64,000 nucleotides of DNA from Notolepis coatsorum. Taxonomy: Eukaryota > Chordata > Actinopteri > Aulopiformes > Paralepididae. Of this stretch, positions 44,536 through 55,370 are shown in pieces. The position numbers were made by a program, and so were the translations under genes. The notes under the pieces are model-generated. The model made no database searches. It was not told where the DNA came from and saw only the letters and a program-made list of their open reading frames with translations. The first letter of the stretch is position 1. The number at the start of each line of letters is the position of its first letter. The DNA lies in assembly GCA_963971535.1 (NCBI GenBank), contig OZ020594.1, positions 114,983,127 to 115,047,126 of the forward strand, written 5' to 3'.

Positions 44536-44571
44536 AGGAGGGAGGGGGGATGCCCTTTCTAAGAGTGTAGT
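42836..44571 (+). pseudogene. DIRS RT-RNase H with one in-frame stop
   Basis: The frame is open from 42836 to 43681, meets a TAG at 43682-43684, and continues open in the same frame to 44578; its last codons run into L1 sequence. RT motifs: YFLVPKKTGGVRPILDLS, IDLKDAYFHIPI, LPFGYSLAPRTFTK and the catalytic YLDDILL. RNase H follows with TDASLTGWGG, ELKAVFLVLE and the DS-x-AAAYINRQGG block. This order and these motifs are typical of DIRS1-like elements. Only one disabling stop is seen in about 580 codons, so the insertion is fairly young. There is no tyrosine recombinase. Confidence 0.85.
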
Positions 44572-45907
44572 TAAATGAGGCCAACAGCAATGGCATGATT
44601 TCCTGGCGAAAAGCTTTGTACCATTCTGCTGGAAGGCCGTCACTACCTGGCGATTTGTTAGCTTTAAGATTAGATATTGTCCTGTCTAACTCCTCTATAG
44701 TGATTTCTGCAGTTATAATTTTGTTCTGCATTTTGCCAATTGAGGGCAGGTCAAGAGACATCAGGAATGCAATAGTGGCTTCACTATCTATTTGTGCTGG
44801 TTGTGTATATAGGTTTTTGTAGTATGATTCAAAGGCCTTCTCTATATCTTTCAAATTACTGGACACTACTCCAGTTAAGGGATCTTTAATCTTATTAATT
44901 GTATTTTGGGTATGTTGCTTTCGCAACCTTCTGGCCAATAATCTAGTAGCCTTTGGGCCTGATTCATAATATGTTTGACGTAAAAATGTTGATTTTTTCT
45001 CAATGTTGTCTTTATAGACTTCGTCAATCAATGTTCTTGTTTCCCTAATTTGCTGTAGCAGCTGACTAGTTGGAGTATTTTTATGCTGTTGCTCTAGAGA
45101 TGTACATTTTTGGGTTAGATCCTGATATTTGCGCTCTTTCGTCCTCTTCAGTGTTGCTGTGATGGCAATCATTTCCCCCCTTAGCACAGCGTTTGCAGCA
45201 TCCCAAACAATCACTGGATTAACCTCACCATTATCATTATTCTCTATATATGTTTTTATTTCTGTCCTAATACTTTCACTAATTGTTTTGTTATTCAATA
45301 TTCCTGTGTTAAGCATCAATAGTGTGTTCCTTGGCCTACTATCCAAGTGTAAAGTCATATAGACTGCAGAATGGTCTGATATGTCAGTAGTTCCCAAAGT
45401 ACAATCCCTTATCCTATGTCTATCACCTCTAAACATAAAAAGATAGTCAATTCTTGAATAAACAGAGTGAGGAACAGAATAGTGGGTGTAATCTCTCTCA
45501 GACGGGTGGAGATCTCGCCATACATCAAACATTCCTAAGTCTGTAAGTGAAGCAGTAATTATTTTTGTCTGTGGAGTCCTGTTTACCCTATGGCTTGTAG
45601 TGTCCAGCTCACGACTAAGAATAGTATTAAAATCTCCCCCACAGATTAGTATCCCCTCAGATTCCGCTGCTATCAGACCACATATGAATTTATAGAAACC
45701 TTTGAAACCCGTTTTAAACTAGCTATAGAACGTATCCCTATATCCATATTTCTTGAGTTTCTCGTGCTCCGTCTGAGAGAGATGCGTTTCTTGTAAAAAG
45801 ATAATTTGAGCTTTTTCACGTTTCAATTTGGTTATGACTTTACTCCGTTTAACTGGGTTAACCAGACCATTTACATTTATAGATACCACCTTAAAGTTTC
45901 TACTCAT
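44535..45907 (-). pseudogene. L1 ORF2: endonuclease and RT start, truncated
   Basis: The N-terminal piece (45719-45907) has SINVNGLVNPVKR and FLQETHL, the first endonuclease motifs with the catalytic glutamate. Sequence at 45533-45718 continues with GGDFN, and the frame from 45532 has SRIDYLF and SDHSAV, the last endonuclease motifs. About 60-70 codons between QETHL and GGDFN appear deleted near 45716, and a stop lies there. RT begins with the SPGSDGLPAEWYK block and ends after about 30 residues at the DIRS junction. The catalytic RT FADD is absent. Confidence 0.85.
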
Positions 45908-46529
45908 CTGTGCTTTAACAACATGAACCTGACACTGTCAACCCGGAATTCACACATTACTAAACATGAACAGTTAGACATATACACATAGAGAACAGGT
46001 GTAACATTAACAAAAACAACAATTGGCTTCCAAAAACAGACGTTCGCTTGTCATCCCATGGCTTACGAAAAAAAGGATCTATAAAATAAAAGAAAGTGTC
46101 TAGTCTACCTACAGCGTGCCTGAGTGACTCGTCGGTCTTTCAATAATCAAGTGGCGTCTGTTAAACTATAAAAAGGGAGACTAAGTCATCCATTCATTTG
46201 AGTCAAGGGGCTATTCAGCGTTCATGTGAATAGCTTACAGCTAGTCTGCATTAGATCCAACAAAAACTCGGAACATCTAACGTTAACTTTAAGCGAGTCA
46301 AAACAACACAATACAGCCCCTTCCCGCGAGGCCCTTTTTCATCACAGACCTAAAATCTAGTTTTGCTTATATGCTTATATATTTCACATTAGACACGTTC
46401 CTGGCTCTGAGGCTCTGCAGGCAGCAGAATTGGTTTCAATGAGGGGAGGGGTTACAGCCAGGAGCATCTGTTGAGTTCATTGTGTGTGTCTGTGTGCGTG
46501 CCGGGGGGGAGACAGCGCGTGCAGCCAAG

Positions 46530-46602
46530 ATGAAGAGGATGGTCGTTCGGCAGATGAACTTCGTCAACTCCACGCGGTTGTCTCCATCCTCTTGGACGTT
46601 TG
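46530..46602 (+). CDS. possible first coding exon (weak)
   Basis: ATG in GCCAAGATGAAG context opens a frame of 24 codons up to a consensus donor GGTGAGT (46603). It lies downstream of a GT-rich stretch. Splicing to the segment at 47062-47126 would keep the frame open. No homology recognised; could be chance. Confidence 0.2.
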
Positions 46603-47061
46603 GTGAGTTTTTAATGCACTCTATTCTATTCCCGCCGTGGATCTCTCTCTCTCTCTCTCTCTCTCTGGAGCCAAACTGGCCGACTAGCTGTTGTAGTACT
46701 AGTAGCTAACGGTGTGTGGCCTGGTGTCAGCACCTGTATTGCTTTTCTCATGTTGTACAGTTTTTCAGTGGTAGCCGCATAGCTTGCTTCTGCGTTAGCT
46801 AATGGTTAGCGATAGCCGGGTTGAGCTAACTGTTAGCCAGTTAGCTGTTTAGCTACGACATTAGCTGCCGGCTGCGCACGTTAGTTTGATGCTATCAGTT
46901 AGCCTAGAGTTAGCTGTTAGCTTGTGCTACGACCATTGACATTAGCCGTGAGAATAGCAGGGGGTTCTGGCACTCTGACTACGACATCATCTTTGACAGA
47001 AGATGTAGTCGGGCCTGCACCATGACAAGGCTCCGGCCATAGCTTCTTTTTGTCCCGCCAG

Positions 47062-47126
47062 CGAGAGGCCTTTCGTCAACGTGGAGACCTGTGTTGCGGC
47101 CTTTCGCCCTGCGTTCCTTGGTGCAG
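47062..47126 (+). CDS. possible second exon (weak)
   Basis: Acceptor CTTCTTTTTGTCCCGCCAG precedes a 65-nt segment that ends at a consensus donor GCAGGTAAGA. It is open in the phase supplied by 46530-46602. No recognisable continuation: the next acceptor-like site (about 47638) leads to a stop within 15 codons. It may be part of a non-coding transcript. Confidence 0.2.
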
Positions 47127-47590
47127 GTAAGATGAATGAAAATGTAATGACATTACCCCACTCTTCCTTCCTTCCCCTCCCGAATGTTTTGTTAATAACG
47201 ATGTTTTTTACCAGGCAAAACATATGTTACTTCACAACATTTGGAGATACGACATGTGCTGTGTGTGAATTGTCTTGGTCGTTTGTGTAGCTTGGGTAGC
47301 GTTGGGCCGTTGGCCAAAGCTGTGTGTGGCCTGGTGTCAGTACCTGGCTAGCCTATTTAGCTTATGTCGGCCATTGGCTCCTTGCTGCTTTGTTTTTTCT
47401 GGTATAGACCCTCTTCTCTTTGGATTTAAGTGTTGATCTTTGTCCTTTTGGATCTATGTATATTCATGTTGCCTTTGTGAAGTTATCTTTTCCTTCTGTT
47501 TTGTTCTTCCATTAAAAGTTGAATATCTTTGCTTATCTCTCTCATACATGCTCTCTCTCTAACACACACACACACACGACAAACACACAT

Positions 47591-47625
<35 letters not shown>

Positions 47626-47935
47626 AACACACACAGTCTGCCTATGGCGGCCTTTCTCGATGGCTAGGCTGTGCTCGCTGAGTGTACCTAGTCAAGGATC
47701 TTCAGTCACAGTGCTCAGGTATTCTGCCACTGTGTACTCTCTGTTTAGGGCCAAATAGCATTTCAATTTCTTTCCAATGTGTGTCTCTCTCTCTCTCTCT
47801 GTACACTGTATATTGACTGTAGAACGGGAGCTCTCTCTCGCTCTCTCTCTTGCTATATGTTGACTGTATCATGCCCAGCCTCGGGCAGCGCTATTATTTA
47901 AGAATATGTTGACTGTATGAAAAAAAAATAAAAAA

Positions 47936-47970
<35 letters not shown>

Positions 47971-48138
47971 CCTTTTGGGGGGCGGGGGGGGGGGGGGGGC
48001 CTCGCGTTTAAATCTCGCACAGGGCCTCGCATTTCTCCCAGGCGGCCCTGCCCATAGTCCTTAGACATATTCGGGCAGGCTACTCACGTTAAATTAACTC
48101 ACCAGTCTTATTAGGCTATGTATTTCTCACCCTGAGAT

Positions 48139-49225
48139 TTATTTGCTGGTGGTCCATTGAAAGTCCTGCAGTCTGTTCTTTGCTCGTTGGGCTGTTCCTC
48201 TCTCCCTCTTGCTCGCGTCTCCCGGGTGTCTCTCCTTCCTTCCAGCGCGCTGCCACGGTTGTCCTCGCTGTAGTCGCTCGTCCTGTTCCGTTCTAGCAGC
48301 ACGGTGGGCCGGTTCCTCCACAGCGACTCCTCTCTTCTTCAGATCCTGTGCGGCTTCCTCGGCGCTGTCATATGTGCGTGTGCCGGAGTCCCAGTGGATT
48401 CGGATCTTAGCGAGGGGTGTCTGGAACCGAATCCCTTTTCCTTTCAGTGCCCTTTTGATGCCGCTGTATTCCCTTCTCTTCTGCATCACTGCTGTCGCGT
48501 AGTCATGGTCACGACAAGCGTTTGCCCTCGATCTCGATCTTCTTCTGCCAGGCTTTACTGATGACCATCTCTTTGGTAGTGAATTGGAGGAAGGTTACTA
48601 TAATCGACCTAAGTGGTGCATTGGGTCCTGGCTTTTGAGCTAATGCTCTGTGTGCCCGCTGGATCTGCAGGTCGGTATCTGTCGGTAGTGGGAGCTCAGC
48701 TCTTAGCAGTTTATCAATAAACTCCGGAAGAGGGCAGTCTTTCTCCGTTCCCTCCCGTACGTTATAGATGCGCATATTTGTTCTTCTGGACCTCCCTTCC
48801 ATGTCCGTTAGCGCTTCTTGCATGGCTCTCTGCTGTTCCAAAGACTTGAGGAGTGTTTCCTTGACTGTCATATTCCATGTTTCTATTTCTCCGATGCGTG
48901 CCTCCGCCTCGTGTATTTTGGTGCTTTGTGCTTGGGCTTGTAGTGCGTTAGCTCTCAGTTCTTGATTAATTTCCTTTTTAAAATCTTTGAGTTCTGTCAT
49001 CAGTTCTGTCTTTAATTCTTCTTGTGTCGTTTTCAAATCATTCTTCAGTTCTGTCTTAAGGTTGCATATCTCTCTGCTAATGTTGGCTAGTCCCTCTTGA
49101 ATTGTTTCAGTCGTGTTTTCACCGTCGCCATCTTCATCCATGTTAGCTAGTCTTACTTCGTCCATCTCGCCGTTTTCGTCGTCGTTCTCCTGTTTTTTAC
49201 GATTCCTTTGACTCTTTCGACTCAT
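48139..49225 (-). pseudogene. L1 ORF1 (RNA-binding protein) with one frameshift
   Basis: The main frame (49225-48509, 238 codons) has an acidic lysine-rich N-terminus, a coiled coil at about residues 40-150 (heptads of ELK, LKT), and an RRM-like part with RSRRTNMRIYNVREG, IQRAHRAL and RSIIVTFLQF. A shift near 48505 separates it from the C-terminal domain (48489-48139), which starts KRREYSGIKRALKGKGIRF and goes on with RIHWDSGTRTYDSAEEA. This order is that of L1 ORF1p, which coats L1 RNA. Apart from the shift it is nearly complete, about 355 residues. Confidence 0.88.
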
Positions 49226-50275
49226 TGTTTATGTCCTCTCACTCATTTCCGAGTATTTCATTATTGTTTTAGCTTTTCTTTTGAATTTGGAGAGGTTATT
49301 TTAATTGACCGTCAGGAGCTATAACTTCAAGCAGCCATCTCGCTAGCCTCTCCCTACGGAATCCGAGGGAGTCTTTTTCATGTTATCTTTTCCCATGACT
49401 TCATTAAAGGTTCTTCATAACCTTTTGCTGTCACCCTTAATTTCTTCAAACTTGAATTGGTAGTATTGTTTTTTCTTTTGAGTTTCATTTTTGTGACTTT
49501 GTTCCTCATTGAACGGTAAGCCTACCAATCATCTGAGCTGCCAGATGTAATAGCAGTTTTTTTCAGTTGTTCCCTCTCCGTCATACTACACCCTCTTAAC
49601 TCCAAATCAAGCCAGGGGGCTTTTGCTGCTCTGATGGTTAATTTCCTCACAGGTGCATGTTTGTCACAGATGGTTAAAAACAATTTCATAAATATTTGTA
49701 AGGCCTCCTGAGTTCATTTAACCACACTATCCCACTCTATCTTGTTCACTTCTTCAACAAATGCATTTTCACAAACATTTTTACATTATTTTGTAAATTA
49801 CCGTAGGCCCAGCTTTTGGCACCTCAGTTTTCCTTGCCATTGCAATGATATTATGACCACTAAAGCCTATTGGTACCGATACAACCTTTGAACACATATC
49901 AATAGAGTTAGTAAAACATGATCTTCCCATGCCCCTGCTATTAACTCTTGTGGGTAAATGCACAATCCGTGACAGATTACAGACACTGGCTGCATCCTTT
50001 AATTTCTTTTTCAGTGTACATGTTTTAGAGAACCAGTCTATGTTCAGGTCGACAGGTGCCCAACAAAATATATTTCACTGTTGATGTCAGTGACTGTCTG
50101 CAAATGTGTGCATATATCCTCCAGGTACTGAGTATTTGAGCCCGGTGGTCTATAGCAGCATCCTACTAGAATGGCTTTAAGATGAGGTAGATGGATCTAG
50201 AATGGGTTTAAGATGAGGTAGATGGATCTAGAATGGGTTTAAGATGAGGTAGATGGATCTAGAATGGGTTTGAGA

Positions 50276-51077
50276 TAGGGCTGGGCGATATGACCAAAAA
50301 CGTTATCGCGATAAAATTATAAAATTATTTTCATATAACTCTATATCGATAATTATCGTCGATATAATGTCTGTCAAGTTTAATTAACTTATTATGCCCG
50401 GCGCCGATACGCGGGATGACTTGTTTTGCTGCTGTGAATGTCTCGAGAGTCGAATTGATGTCGTCATCAGTCCGCGCACGTTAGCAGAGCGGAGTATCTC
50501 AAGCGGAGTATCTCATGACTCAAAAATGACCCTAAAATACTCTGTTCCGCCCAATTCATTGCAACAACGTCCACCGTATACCCCACACTACTATAACAGT
50601 TACCCTCAGAATTCAAAACACACACCAACTCGGCAGGTAACCTGTGAAATAGCGGCGTGCAAGCTAATTAGCCATAGCCAGCCTCGTTTCCAAGCGGAGT
50701 ATTTCATGACAATGTACTAAAAATGACCCTAAAATACTCTGTTCCGCCCAATTCATTGCAACGACGTCCACCGTATACCCCACACTACTATAACAGTTAC
50801 CCTCAGAATTCAAAACACACACCAACTCGGCAGGTAACCTGTGAAATAGCGGCGTGCAAGCTAATTAGCCATAGCCAGCCTTGCTTACCGAGTCCTACCT
50901 CCTTCCGGGTCTCCTTCCTCTATCGGCCATCTCCTTCACCGATTGGTTGTTAGTGCGTGTGCTCATATCCAAGCTTGGAAAATCGATATATCGAAACTTT
51001 GCGACCACGTTTCATGTTTATTTCGAGGAAATAATTTATCGCGATAGTTATCGTTATCGTTTTATCGCCCAGCCCTA
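50276..51077. mobile_element. hAT-type element, TIR TAGGGCTGGGCGATATG (second copy)
   Basis: An 802-bp sister of the element at 13978-16519, with perfect 8-bp duplication GTTTGAGA (50268-50275 and 51078-51085), which is a variant within a repeat unit. A 197-bp internal segment is tandemly duplicated (CTAAAATACTCTG at 50532 and 50729). No coding capacity. Confidence 0.93.
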
Positions 51078-51652
51078 GTTTGAGATGAGGTAGATGCATC
51101 TAGAATGGGCTTAAGATGAGGTAGATGGATCTAGAATGGGTTTAAGATGAGGTAGATGGATCTAGAATGGGTTTAAGATGAGGTAGATGGATCTAGAATG
51201 GGTTTAAGATGAGGTAGATGGATCTAGAATGGGTTTAAGATGAGGTAGATGGATCTAGAATGGGTTTGAGATGAGGTAGATGGATCTAGAATGGGTTTAA
51301 GATGAGGTAGATGCATCTAGAATGGGTTTAAGATGAGGTAGATGGATCTAGAATGGGTTTGAGATGAGGTAGATGGATCTAGAATGGGTTTAAGATGAGG
51401 TAGATGCATCTAGAATGGGTTTAAGATGGGGTAGATGCATCTAGAATGGGTTTAGGATGAGGTAGATGCATCTAGAATGGGTTTGAGATGAGATAGATGC
51501 ATCTAGAATGGGTTTAAGATGAGGTAGATGGATCTAGAATGGGTTTAATATGAGGTAGATTAATCTAGAATGGGTTTAAAATGAGGTAGATGCATCTAGA
51601 ATGGGTTTAATATGAGGTAGATGCATCTAGAATGGGTTTAAGATGAGGTAGA

Positions 51653-52060
51653 TGCAGCCCAGCTCTCCGCATTGCTATCAGCTTGGCTGGTCGTTCATAC
51701 TAATACAATTGGCAGTATTAGGGGGTGGAAGCTGATGGGTGGGGATCGGACGTTGTGGACAGCGACTCCTACAGGTCGGTTGGTGCGCCTGCGCAGCAGA
51801 ATCAGGAAGCAACAGGGGCGGCGTGCCCTCCAAACGCAGACCCCGACGCTGAGAGATCGCGCTGTGCAGGTGAAAAGATGCGACTGCTGCTTCCTCGAGT
51901 ACCGGAGGGGACACGTGATGTATTAAGGCTTAGTCCACATTGCAGCCGGCTTGTGGGAGGCATGGCCTAACAACGTTCGAGACAGGGGAGGGTAGAATTG
52001 GACGATACGAAATTGGGATGGGAGAAAAATAGAAAATGGGAGAAAAAAGTAGAAAAAAAA
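51653..52060 (+). mobile_element. SINE copy, 5'-truncated
   Basis: Homologous to the SINE at 62640-63132: CAGCTTGGCTGG, ATACAATTGGC, ACAGCGACTCCTACAG and ATTGGGATGGGAGAAAA occur in the same order. The tRNA-like head is missing or strongly altered. The tail is A-rich (52045-52063). TAGATGCA on both sides is a plausible target duplication inside the minisatellite. Confidence 0.78.
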
Positions 52061-53785
52061 AAATATGACATAGATGCATTTAGAATGGGTTTAAGATGAG
52101 GTAGATGGATCTAGAATGGGGTTGAGATGAGGTAGATGGATCTAGAATGGGTTTAAGATGAGGTAGATTGATCTAGAATGGGTTTAAGATGAGGTAGATG
52201 GATCTAGAATGGGTTTAAGATGAGGTCGATGGATCTGTCACCATAGCATTTCCACACCTGATGCACTTAGAACAGCTCTCACTTTGACTGGTTTATGTTC
52301 TTGAGTGTAAAAAGCTACACCTCCTCCATGCTTATTTCTATCATATCTGTAAAAGTTATACCCCTGTATTGCTACCTGGAAAAAATTGTCTATGAACAGG
52401 TCGAAAAGTACCTCGAAGGAAAAAATCTCATCTACGAATTCCAATCTGGCTTCAGAACATCCCACTCCACTGAGACATGCCTTCTCTATTTGAACGACCA
52501 CATCAAACAAGAGGTGGACGTGGGCAAATACTGCGCCATGGCCATGCTGGACCTACAAAAGGCTTTAGACACTGTCAATCACTCCATTCTGATTGACAAC
52601 CTAAAAGCAATTGGTTTTGATAGTTTATCAGTGAGCTGGATGCAATCCTCCCTGGAGAGGAGATAACATATGCTAGAGGTAAACGGTACCTTATCCCCCC
52701 CCATCCCAGTGAGCTGTGGTGTTCCACAAGGAAGCATACTAGGACCGTTACTGTAACTGAGGGGTACAATTCCCTGACTGTATTAATAAGTATGGTATCA
52801 TTAAACCACTACCGTCTTATGTACATTACTACTGGCCATACAGTACACAGGTATATGATATGAACACTTCCCACAATGACACGGTTCCACACAAAACTGG
52901 GTTTAAGAATATTTATTAGCAGCAATGATAGTATAACAATACTTTACTTTACGTAGGGTGCGCTTATAAGGCGAAAGAATGTGTGTGAGCAAGTCAATAA
53001 CGTAAGTCCATTCTCATATTACGCAGGAGATAATGAATACAACCTGAATCTTAGGAATTATATATATGGTACACTAGTAAGGCAGCGGGAGATACTGGTA
53101 GGGTCCCTCCGGTTGTAGGCCAGCAAGGGGAGAGGATTTGTCGGTAGTAGAGTCTGGGTCAACGATGAATAGAGAGACTCCAAGTACAGGAGACGGTGCA
53201 ATAATCTCTTGATCCGCAGACGAATAACAGCTGTTCTCCGTGGCATGCAGCTCCGCATGGAAGAAAGCTAGCCAGCCTCAGGCTTCTGAGAGGCGGGCTC
53301 GACGTTGCTCCTCACAGGGTAAATCCCACACAATTGTGGGTGTAGACGATTCTCCTCTCCATCAATTACAGGACCAAAGCAAATATAATCCAGCCGAAAA
53401 GGGCTATGCAGTCGTCGGGTAGGTTATCCAGTGTACATAATCCACACGGTCCTCGTCTAGGGCTCCTCGGGTGAAGGCGCCAGGGTAAGCGGCCCAGCCT
53501 GGATAAGCACACTAGCTGGTGTGAGGAAGCGTTGGTAATGCTGGTCACTGTAGAACGGTAGCCGCACGATACACTATACATAAATAGACTATTACTGAAA
53601 TAATAGAATAGGTCGAACTCGACGGTACAGCGTTAAACTCTGATACTTCAGTTATTAATTCGCACGCGGTCTCAATGCTCTATTTGGGGCCAAACAGGCC
53701 ATACTTCACCGCACGTTGTATCGTGGGTGAGGCTTCACTTGGGTAACTCGAACTAGGTTAACTAACTGCTGTATCCACCTGCGCC

Positions 53786-53794
53786 GTATTTATA
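53786..53794 (-). promoter_or_regulatory. TATA box of the BEL LTR
   Basis: Minus strand TATAAATAC, about 0.3 kb into the LTR once the hAT is removed; the same sequence is at 61637-61645 in the 5' LTR, where it would drive the element. The diverged solo LTR has TATAAATAG at a comparable place (7073). Confidence 0.55.
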
Positions 53795-54009
53795 CGTTAG
53801 GTGAACAAACTAGTACCAGCCTTATTCCTGTCTCGTATTCTTGCGCAGAGCCGTTCATGTGCAGGCATGTCTCTGGCGGTGACTTTGAACCAGACCTTGG
53901 GGGCATGGCAGTGGCGCCTAGGGGGGCGCTGTCCAATAGGAGAACGAAATATTATGGTCTGTACTAGGTTAAAGGGATATTCCGTGTATATGTACAAAGA
54001 ATACACAAG

Positions 54010-54974
54010 TAGAGCTGCCGCGGTATTGCTGTTTTCCTTACCGCACAAATTTGCAAAATATTTCCTACCGCTGCGGTATTACCGCACGCACACAAAAAAT
54101 TAAAAAAAAAAAGTTTGAATGCATTTTTTTTTAGTAGTAGTCTACTCTTTATAGCATATAGCCTGCCTCTAGTCTAAATGTCTATCTTTAGAGGATGACT
54201 TTGCAGCATGAATATTGTTTGGGATTCGGCAAGCACGCATTCGTTAAAAGTGAAACACGGATTCGAAGTATCCCCTCTGTGTCGCGGGCAGGGGTGGTAG
54301 CGGCGCGCGCGCCGGTTACCCCCCGACCGTTTCTTCTTCTTATTATTATTATTATAACGTTACTACTTATGATTACAAAGGCATTCGTTTTGTGGCATTA
54401 CGTTATATAGTTACACGTTCGTATTTACCGGACCATAGCAAGGCAAGCGTTACTCAATTCATATCTCAGTTCCTTTCTTTGCTCAGAGCGTGCAGAGTTG
54501 TACCCATTCTGCGGTCTGTTAATAAAGTTTTCAATCAGACAAGTGTATAGAACGAAGGGCTTTTATTATAACATTTCGTTGCAGTAAAATCATTATGCCT
54601 CGTTCCCTGAGGAGCGACGGTACGTCGGTAATCCACTCCGGTCTCCGGTGGGAGCTAACGTATATTAGCCGTGTTGTGACTGAGCTCTGATCAATGGCTG
54701 AGATTCAGGAAGTAAAAGCACTGCAAGACGATCCGAGGTGTGACGCGTCTCTCTTCTGACCAATCAGTGGTCTGCAATGTTTCACATGACTTTTCTGGTA
54801 CCCAATAGGGTCGCTTGGAACCTCGATAGAGGAGTAGGGTATATCTGCAGAGCCGCAAGCTCTTACTTTATTATTATAAAAAAAAAACAGCGGTGACGCG
54901 GTATTCAACCTACTCTTGCGGTGGGCGTGATGTAACAGCGATACCGCGGTAATGCGGTAATCGCAGCAGCTCTA
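54010..54974. mobile_element. hAT-type element, TIR TAGAGCTGCCGCGGTA, in the 3' LTR
   Basis: A 965-bp element with perfect 8-bp duplication TACACAAG (54002-54009 and 54975-54982). The sister at 59224-60176 is at a different LTR position. It contains a CCCATTCTGCGGTCTG segment with AATAAAG (54508-54540), a relic of a LINE-alpha-type tail. No transposase frame; the best open frames are about 70 codons. Confidence 0.93.
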
Positions 54975-55066
54975 TACACAAGGGATATCAGACTATATAC
55001 AAATCCTATGCAATATATATCAAGTAATAAATATATATATTCGGTTTAATCTGATCCTTCGTAACA

Positions 55067-55080
55067 GCCGCCTCCTAATT
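55067..55080 (-). promoter_or_regulatory. putative polypurine tract of the BEL element
   Basis: Minus strand AATTAGGAGGCGGC lies directly before the 3' LTR. It is purine-rich but interrupted, and is placed by position. In LTR elements this tract primes plus-strand synthesis. Confidence 0.6.
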
Positions 55081-55167
55081 AGTCCCACCTAATTAGATAA
55101 GCAGAGACAGATTAACCGCACTGTCCACTACTCAATGTCCGTTGTGAGGGTAGGGCAGTTCACAAAG

Positions 55168-55370
55168 TCAGGGGTCATGGTCGTCATTAAGCGAGTCGGG
55201 GAGCCTTGGCAACTCTATCATCCTCGCCACGGGTCGGGTGTATGTCCGCCCCTGGCCGAGCACTTCTGCCGCTCTGACCTTTCCGTCGGCACCAGTGATC
55301 ACTTTGCTTACGCGGCCGGCCGGCCACGCAGCTCGGGGTAGTGACTGGTCTATGATCATGACGACTGGAC
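55168..55370 (-). pseudogene. BEL integrase C-terminal remnant
   Basis: The minus-strand frame from about 55370 to 55168 reads WPAGRVSKVITGADGKVRAA and TYTRPVARMIELP, the C-terminal domain (DUF5641-type) that ends BEL/Pao polyproteins. It lies in a different frame from the gag-protease ORF that overlaps it. The upstream integrase core with its catalytic D, D, E residues is not present, so this marks the right side of the pol deletion. Confidence 0.85.

Larger units (their letters stand above)
46160..48100 (+). other. sequence inserted between L1 ORFs, with exon-like segments
   Basis: Two KB of sequence unlike L1. It contains CT and CA microsatellites (46646-46667, 47547-47635, 47780-47850), GCTAAC/GTTAGC-rich sequence (46780-46950), a TA repeat (47938-47960) and a poly-G (47980-47999). 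The phrase GTGTGTGGCCTGGTGTCAG occurs twice (46711 and 47322). Two exon-like segments are listed separately. I could not find terminal repeats that define it as one mobile element, and its outer limits are approximate. Confidence 0.4.
44535..49330 (-). mobile_element. L1-type LINE, antisense, interrupted and truncated
   Basis: On the minus strand the order is 5' flank near 49330, ORF1 (49225-48139), a gap filled by about 2 kb of unrelated sequence (roughly 46160-48100), ORF2 endonuclease from 45907, and the RT N-terminus until 44535, where DIRS sequence begins. ORF1 and ORF2 in L1 elements are normally separated by less than about 100 bp, so the 2-kb block is an insertion. RT catalytic motifs and the 3' UTR are lost. 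Confidence 0.82.
50168..52233 (-). repeat. 31-bp minisatellite derived from LINE endonuclease sequence
   Basis: Roughly 28 copies of a 31-bp unit (GGATCTAGAATGGGTTTAAG plus ATGAGGTAGAT). On the minus strand the first unit, at the border with 50167, is in frame with the endonuclease and reads IHLPHLKAIL directly before VGCCYRPP, so the unit is a piece of that coding sequence. A 31-bp unit breaks the frame. Variants replace GGATC by GCATC, and TTTAAG by TTTGAG. The array is split by a hAT (50276-51077) and a SINE (51653-52060). Confidence 0.9.
49500..52376 (-). mobile_element. LINE-alpha-like 5' part in inverted orientation (endonuclease)
   Basis: On the minus strand, 52376-52238 encodes GYNFYRYDRNKHGGGVAFYT and VLSASGVEMLW, the middle of a LINE endonuclease; 50167-49520 continues with ILVGCCYRPPGSN, EIYFVGHL and CNLSRIVHLPTRVN. 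The two parts were contiguous before the 31-bp repeat between them expanded. Directly right of 52376 the RT part of LINE-alpha starts on the plus strand. This head-to-head layout is what twin priming (5' inversion) of a single LINE gives. Stops are present (for example in the GDLN block), so it is inactive. Confidence 0.75.
52752..55066 (-). repeat. BEL 3' LTR (left), with a nested hAT
   Basis: Starts TGTAACTGAGGGG and ends CTTCGTAACA on the plus strand; in element orientation it is TGTTACG...CAGTTACA, the TG-CA convention. Subtracting the hAT at 54010-54974 and its duplication gives about 1342 bp. Against the other LTR I see only scattered differences, for example at 52797, 52833 and 52982. 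Confidence 0.93.

Noticed and set aside
46780-46950. GTTAGC-rich stretch as a regulatory array
   Set aside because: The GCTAAC/GTTAGC motif is scattered through many repeats in the window and shows no regular spacing here.
48209-48561. Plus-strand serine/cysteine-rich frames
   Set aside because: Antisense to the L1 ORF1 C-terminal domain, whose motifs are clear on the minus strand.
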